DNA of 64,000 bases, from contig JAQOTE010000019.1 in the NCBI GenBank assembly GCA_029945375.1, positions 1-64,000 of the forward strand, given 5' to 3'. The translations under genes and the position numbers were made by a program. This document shows, piece by piece, positions 60,195 to 64,000 of this stretch. The notes under the pieces are model-generated. The model worked only from the letters and a program-made list of their open reading frames with translations, was not told the DNA's origin and did not search any database. The stretch is from Agaricus subrufescens (Eukaryota; Basidiomycota; Agaricomycetes; Agaricales; Agaricaceae). Position 1 is the first letter of the stretch. Every line of letters begins with the position of its first letter.

Positions 60195-60490
60195 TAGTCG
60201 AATCATCAATCAATTTGCCCATTAGCTAATTGCCCAATTGAAGTCAATTCTTTCAATCTCCACTCGAACATCCATTTTTCTGCCGAATCCCAAATTGATT
60301 CCTTAGTCGACACCAGTGAAATCATATGTCGACAATTCAATCCTACCAGCACATTCGCTTTAACATTGATTCAACAATGTCACGCCTCGCTGAATCAATC
60401 TTCCTTAACCAATTCAGAAATTAAGCTCAAGGTGAATCACCAATCAAATTGTCAGTTGACAATACGATTCTACATGTAGAATCTCTTTAA
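60195..60490. repeat. Right subterminal GAATC/GATTC repeat zone
   Basis: At least eight GAATC or GATTC words in 300 bp. Includes GGTGAATCACC at 60431-60441, the inverse 15-mer TGCCGAATCCCAAAT at 60281-60295, and an 18-bp perfect palindrome at 60466-60483. Confidence 0.65.
60466..60483. repeat. 18-bp perfect palindrome in the right subterminal zone
   Basis: GATTCTACATGTAGAATC reads the same on both strands. Each arm contains the GATTC word that recurs through the subterminal zones, so it may be a paired binding site. Confidence 0.8.
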
Positions 60491-60579
60491 TATTTATAGA
60501 ATAAAGTCATGATGTAACCCCCGTATTATTATAAACATATACAGTAACCCATTTTAATACGTCATCTATTTTCGGCTAA

Positions 60580-60815
60580 ATATATCATTTTAATATTTGA
60601 ACTCCGATCAAATATGTCTTTAATAGTTATTTGATATACTTACTGATAAGTCAAATATAAATTATTTATATGTGCTGACCAATATTGATCCAATATTGAT
60701 GACTAGATAAAAATATCTTATCAATATATAACTTTAAATATTTTTGCCAAGTAAATTATTTGGCTTCAATAAGTTATCAATGTGATACGTGTTTCATTGA
60801 CTTGTCAGCGCAGTG
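60580..60815 (-). repeat. Right terminal inverted repeat
   Basis: Inverted partner of the left repeat. Read on the minus strand from 60815 it starts CACTGCGCTGACAAGTC and continues through the same ordered words to the TTTGATCGGAGTT block near 60600. Confidence 0.85.
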
Positions 60816-61247
60816 CATAAGACGTCAAGAATGGTCCATACAGTACGTAAATCTTAAAGCTCGAGAAGTTAGTCAAGGTCAGTGAGGCCAAGCCCGTTGG
60901 ATTGTAAATGGAGTATCAGGTAAAGCAGCATGCGTTGTTCCGTTCTGGCTGACGCTCACATTGCCATTTATAGGTTGACACTCGCCAAGGGATGTTATTA
61001 TATGCCCCAAGAACGACGCAATCTTTAAAAAAAAAGATTGGTTGACTGATCGTGAGGGGAGCGAGTACCCATGATATATATGTCAATCTTAACGTCGCTC
61101 GGTCAGTTATATCTATATCTTATCCATATTGGAGAAACAGATACAACTATTCTATATCTAACTTACATATAACCACATAAAAATTATAGGGAAAAGGAAC
61201 ACGTACAGAAGTAATGGCAAATATTATACAAAAAGTGATACTACAGA
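60816..61247. other. Flank right of the element
   Basis: No gene. An ordinary intergenic stretch between the element tip and the stop codon of the next gene. Confidence 0.5.
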
Positions 61248-63285
61248 TCAAACACTCCAAAACCCTTTCTTCCCAATCCTTACGCTACCGTGGAAAGGTA
61301 ATCCACTTAATTCCAGTGCTCCACTTCCTCGATGATCCCCCGGAGACCCCCCAGGAATAGGATCACTGACGTCAATCGGTAATCCATCCACCGTCAACGT
61401 AACAGCCACATATCCTTGTATACCAGCCACCGCGCCAGATGAGCCGAATATGACCTTTCCGACAAAAGAGCTAAACTCTTTTTGTCGCCCAGGTAGGACT
61501 TGAAGAGGTACATCCTGGACTTTGGCTGATACCGCATAAACTGCTCCAGTTTTCCTCCCCGTAACGTCTTCGTCATCATTATGAATACTCTCCAGTCTGA
61601 CGCTCGTCGATTCCAGCCAATCGTCCGGTCTAATATGTCCAAATGCATGCGGAGGTAGAGGATCAGGTAATTCCGGGATATCAGGGGGATTTGTCGATTG
61701 ATTACTCTTCTTTCTAGGCCCTCCCCATGAATTGTTATCTTGTTCAAAAATCGATGGTGCCTCTCCGTCAAACACCAGAACATCCGGAAATAATCTGTAA
61801 ACATCCACACCAACGTCAATCCCTTTCGGCAGAACGACTCTAGCAAAGATAGTTCCACTTGTTAGTATAGTCGTACCCGAAGCCCGGATGTGCATATCTT
61901 TGATAGTGACATTCCTTAGGAGTTGGGGACGCTCTGGTGGTGCAGGAAATTCTGCTGATAATTGTAACCCTTGGCCGCCTGAAGGGTTGGGAGGTGAGAG
62001 TAAGGGCGTCGAGATGATAATGCGGTTCGGCTCGCCATTGAGGTAACGGCTAAGGAAGGTAGAGAGAAGTGGAAAAGACGGTTTGCTAAGAGAAGCGACT
62101 GTTCCACTAAGAGAAATTGAGATGTTTGGATGCGTGGATTCCAAAGGAAGAGTGGCAATGTCAGCGACTTTGATACTAGAGGTGGTGCCATTAGGCAGGG
62201 AGACGGTGAAGGGTAATGATGGCAGGGTGAAACGTAGGCCCTCTGGCATCGGATTGACGACAGACGCCTCGCCTTCGAGGGTCAAATTTTGATGAGTTGA
62301 CGAGATACGAAAGGATTTCAGCGTCAGAAGCTTTGATATGGGAGGAAACGGCGTATGCTTTCCGGGCTGTGGCAAACCGGGTAGTCCAGGGACTAGATTC
62401 GTTGTATGAATTTATTCGTAGCACATATAGAAGCAGTCAGAGATACATACTGTTGAATCGTAGGAGTGTTTGTACATTCTTCATCTTTCCTTGAAACTTG
62501 CTCCTCCAGCTAGCCATCCTACCACCTCCCCGGATCGAAATCTGCTCAGAGCTTACACCCACACTGACAGTCCCCTTTTTCCAGCTTTCTACCACAAATT
62601 TTGACAGCAATTGCGTATCCTTCGTGGGTTTCACAAAGACTTCTGTCACAATGGGAGTCAACCACTCATCCGACCACTTCGGCGGATCTACCGTCAACGG
62701 AACTTCCACGGAAGGCATTCCGACCTCCAATAACACCAAACGCTTCTCATACTCTGGGGAAATAAGGATGGTAGCCGCTTCCACAGTCACACTATCCAAC
62801 GTCTTGATCCCCCACCTCCCAATCGCCTTCCACACCTGCTTCAAAATCCCCTCTTCTTCGTACACAACATGATTTACGCCAAGAGCATCTCCAGCATCGA
62901 CTCCCAGTCTCCCTGAGACGCTCAACCAAATCCCACCATCTTCCGTCGTATTGAGGATGTCTATGTCAAAAGGTCCACGAAGAACGACGTCATCATTGAT
63001 GATCTTTTCAGGTGATATGTTTGAAGCTTTGGCAGCATACGACCACGCGAGAACAGCAGCGACCACTGCTATGAGGATAGAGAAGGATAGAGAAACGAGG
63101 AACACGGTAGTCAGGATGGAGTACAGGCGTCGTCGGTTTGAGGGTGGAGTTTCTGGGTCTAACAAATTATGCGAAGTAGAGGCGCCGTTCTGGAGCAAAG
63201 GAGTACGTTCAGTGGCCTCCTCTGCTCGATGTTTGCCTTTGTCAATCGATTGAGAGAGTATGTGGTCGGAGTCTTCCGCAGACAT
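61248..63285 (-). CDS. DUF3712 family membrane protein, Tag1-like
   Basis: Two exons, 62451-63285 and 61248-62392, joined in frame through a GTATGT intron, give 659 residues. N-terminus: cytosolic and acidic with the sorting-like motif ERTPLLQ (dileucine type, often found in vacuolar proteins). One helix follows (LTTVFLVSLSFSILIAVVAAVL). The lumenal part has repeated beta-rich units resembling LEA-2/DUF3712 domains (DVVLRGPFDIDILNTTEDGG, ISLSGTVASLSKPSFPLL, IFARVVLPKGIDVGVDVYRL). It ends FHGSVRIGKKGFWSV. Yeast Tag1, a vacuolar membrane protein that helps end autophagy, has the same build. The assignment rests on topology and domain type, so the name is tentative. Confidence 0.7.
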
Positions 63286-63351
63286 AGCGACGGACGTGGT
63301 AGTGGCAATACAGGATTACATATACTAATAAATGTATAGGTGGCTCACTAT

Positions 63352-64000
63352 TTAGATCAACAAATAAACAAGGTAACTCAGAATAACTGCGGATAGTCCA
63401 ATATCGTTCACACTCCTCCCAGACACCACACCGTTGGTCTTGTTGTTGCTAGCATTATTGTTGGGTTTAGTATTATTGGAAGTGCTGGGAGCAGCCGCAG
63501 ACAATCCTTCCTGTATAGCAAAGGGCTGGTCCCACATATAAAACGCCTCCTGTACGAACTGCGGTTCCTTCTGGTTCAAAAAAGCAGCATATTTGCCATC
63601 AGGGTCCCCGTAAACAGAAGCAACGGCGGCCACATTGAGATACAGCTCAGTTGCATGGTCATCTTCTTTACTGGTGCTAGGGGAAACCGTCATCGCAAAA
63701 TCGAGTGCATCCTTGATAGTAGAACCCTCTTTTGTCGTCTTATTCCACATCGAAAGAGCGCTGGGATCAGCATATTGAGCGAGGCGTGCATTAGTCTATT
63801 CCACAGTTGATTAGGAAAACGAAAGCGACGGTGGAGGGAATGATAGGCCTACAATCATAGCAGCCAGATTGTAGCAACGGTAATGATAGGGTCTAGTTCG
63901 TGCAGCTTCTAATGGCTAGAAGGACATCACTGAGCCATATTCCAAGATCAAATGAACGTGAGTATTCACCTGCTCTCCTCCTTGGACGATCTGGTCCATG
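63352..64000 (-). CDS. Alginate-lyase-like enzyme, C-terminal part, GPI-anchored
   Basis: Only the 3' exons are in the window; the 5' part lies beyond base 64000. Spliced exons read MDQIVQGGEQ, then PLEAARTRPYHYRCYNLAAM, then TNARLAQYADPSALSMWNK and DALDFAMTVSP. The RTRPYHYRxYNLxAMI block is typical of the alginate lyase (chondroitin AC/alginate lyase) fold. The tail is S/N-rich (STSNNTKPNNNASNN) and ends in a hydrophobic stretch (IGLSAVILSYLVYLLI) with no residues after it, the usual signal for a GPI anchor. It would be a cell-surface polysaccharide lyase. It is on the same strand as the DUF3712 gene, with 66 bp between its stop and that gene's start. Confidence 0.8.

Larger units (their letters stand above)
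31447..60815 (+). mobile_element. Giant CACTG-ended (CACTA/Plavaka-like) DNA transposon with cargo
   Basis: The two ends are inverted copies. The left end starts CACTGggacaACAAGTC and the right end, read on the minus strand, starts CACTGcgctgACAAGTC. Of the first 30 bases 22 match without a gap, and clear homology continues for about 240 bp. Between the ends lies an intact-looking Tnp2-type transposase (54413-58680) and a TnpA-like accessory gene (50945-54338), as expected for the CACTA superfamily. The remaining interior, about 20 kb, is cargo. A target-site duplication is not settled: CAT occurs at 31443-31445 and 60816-60818, but on the left one extra A separates it from CACTG. If the element starts with ACACTG/GCACTG instead, a 2-bp AT duplication fits. 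The size is far above what is usual for Plavaka elements. Confidence 0.75.

Overview
The window is nuclear DNA of a filamentous basidiomycete, almost certainly an Agaricomycete (mushroom-forming fungus). Genes are split by many 45-60 nt GT..AG introns, and both strands are used. F-box and DUF6534 seven-helix membrane families typical of agarics are present, as is a Tnp2-type transposase of the Plavaka/CACTA kind. All gene models here were spliced by eye. Starts and inner exon borders are reliable only where stated.

Left part (1-31.4 kb) is ordinary chromosome. In order: an F-box protein, a tetraspan membrane protein, a tRNA-Ala(CGC) with a 16-nt intron, the autophagy kinase Atg1, the SPOUT methyltransferase Sfm1 divergent from RNA polymerase I/III subunit Rpc40, a second F-box/LRR-like protein, a mucin-like single-pass membrane protein, the serine palmitoyltransferase subunit Lcb1, and three DUF6534 membrane paralogs. 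Two of these paralogs are a recent duplication that includes flanking DNA.

Middle part (31447-60815) looks like one giant DNA transposon of about 29.4 kb. It is bounded by inverted repeats that start CACTG and run about 240 bp. Inside the repeats lie subterminal GAATC/GATTC-rich zones. Near the right end are a TnpA-like accessory gene (50945-54338) and an intact-looking Tnp2/Plavaka transposase (54413-58680). The rest is cargo rich in membrane proteins: two full-length paralogs pointing outward near the two ends (35012-36509 minus and 58875-60100 plus), a more distant relative (38036-40100), a SUN-domain nuclear-envelope-type protein, a WD40 protein with a C-terminal membrane anchor, a coiled-coil protein with a C-terminal membrane segment, and two unrecognised genes. 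This is the most interesting object in the window.

Right part (60.8-64 kb) returns to ordinary chromosome: a DUF3712 (Tag1-like) vacuolar-type membrane protein and the C-terminal end of a GPI-anchored alginate-lyase-like enzyme that runs off the window.
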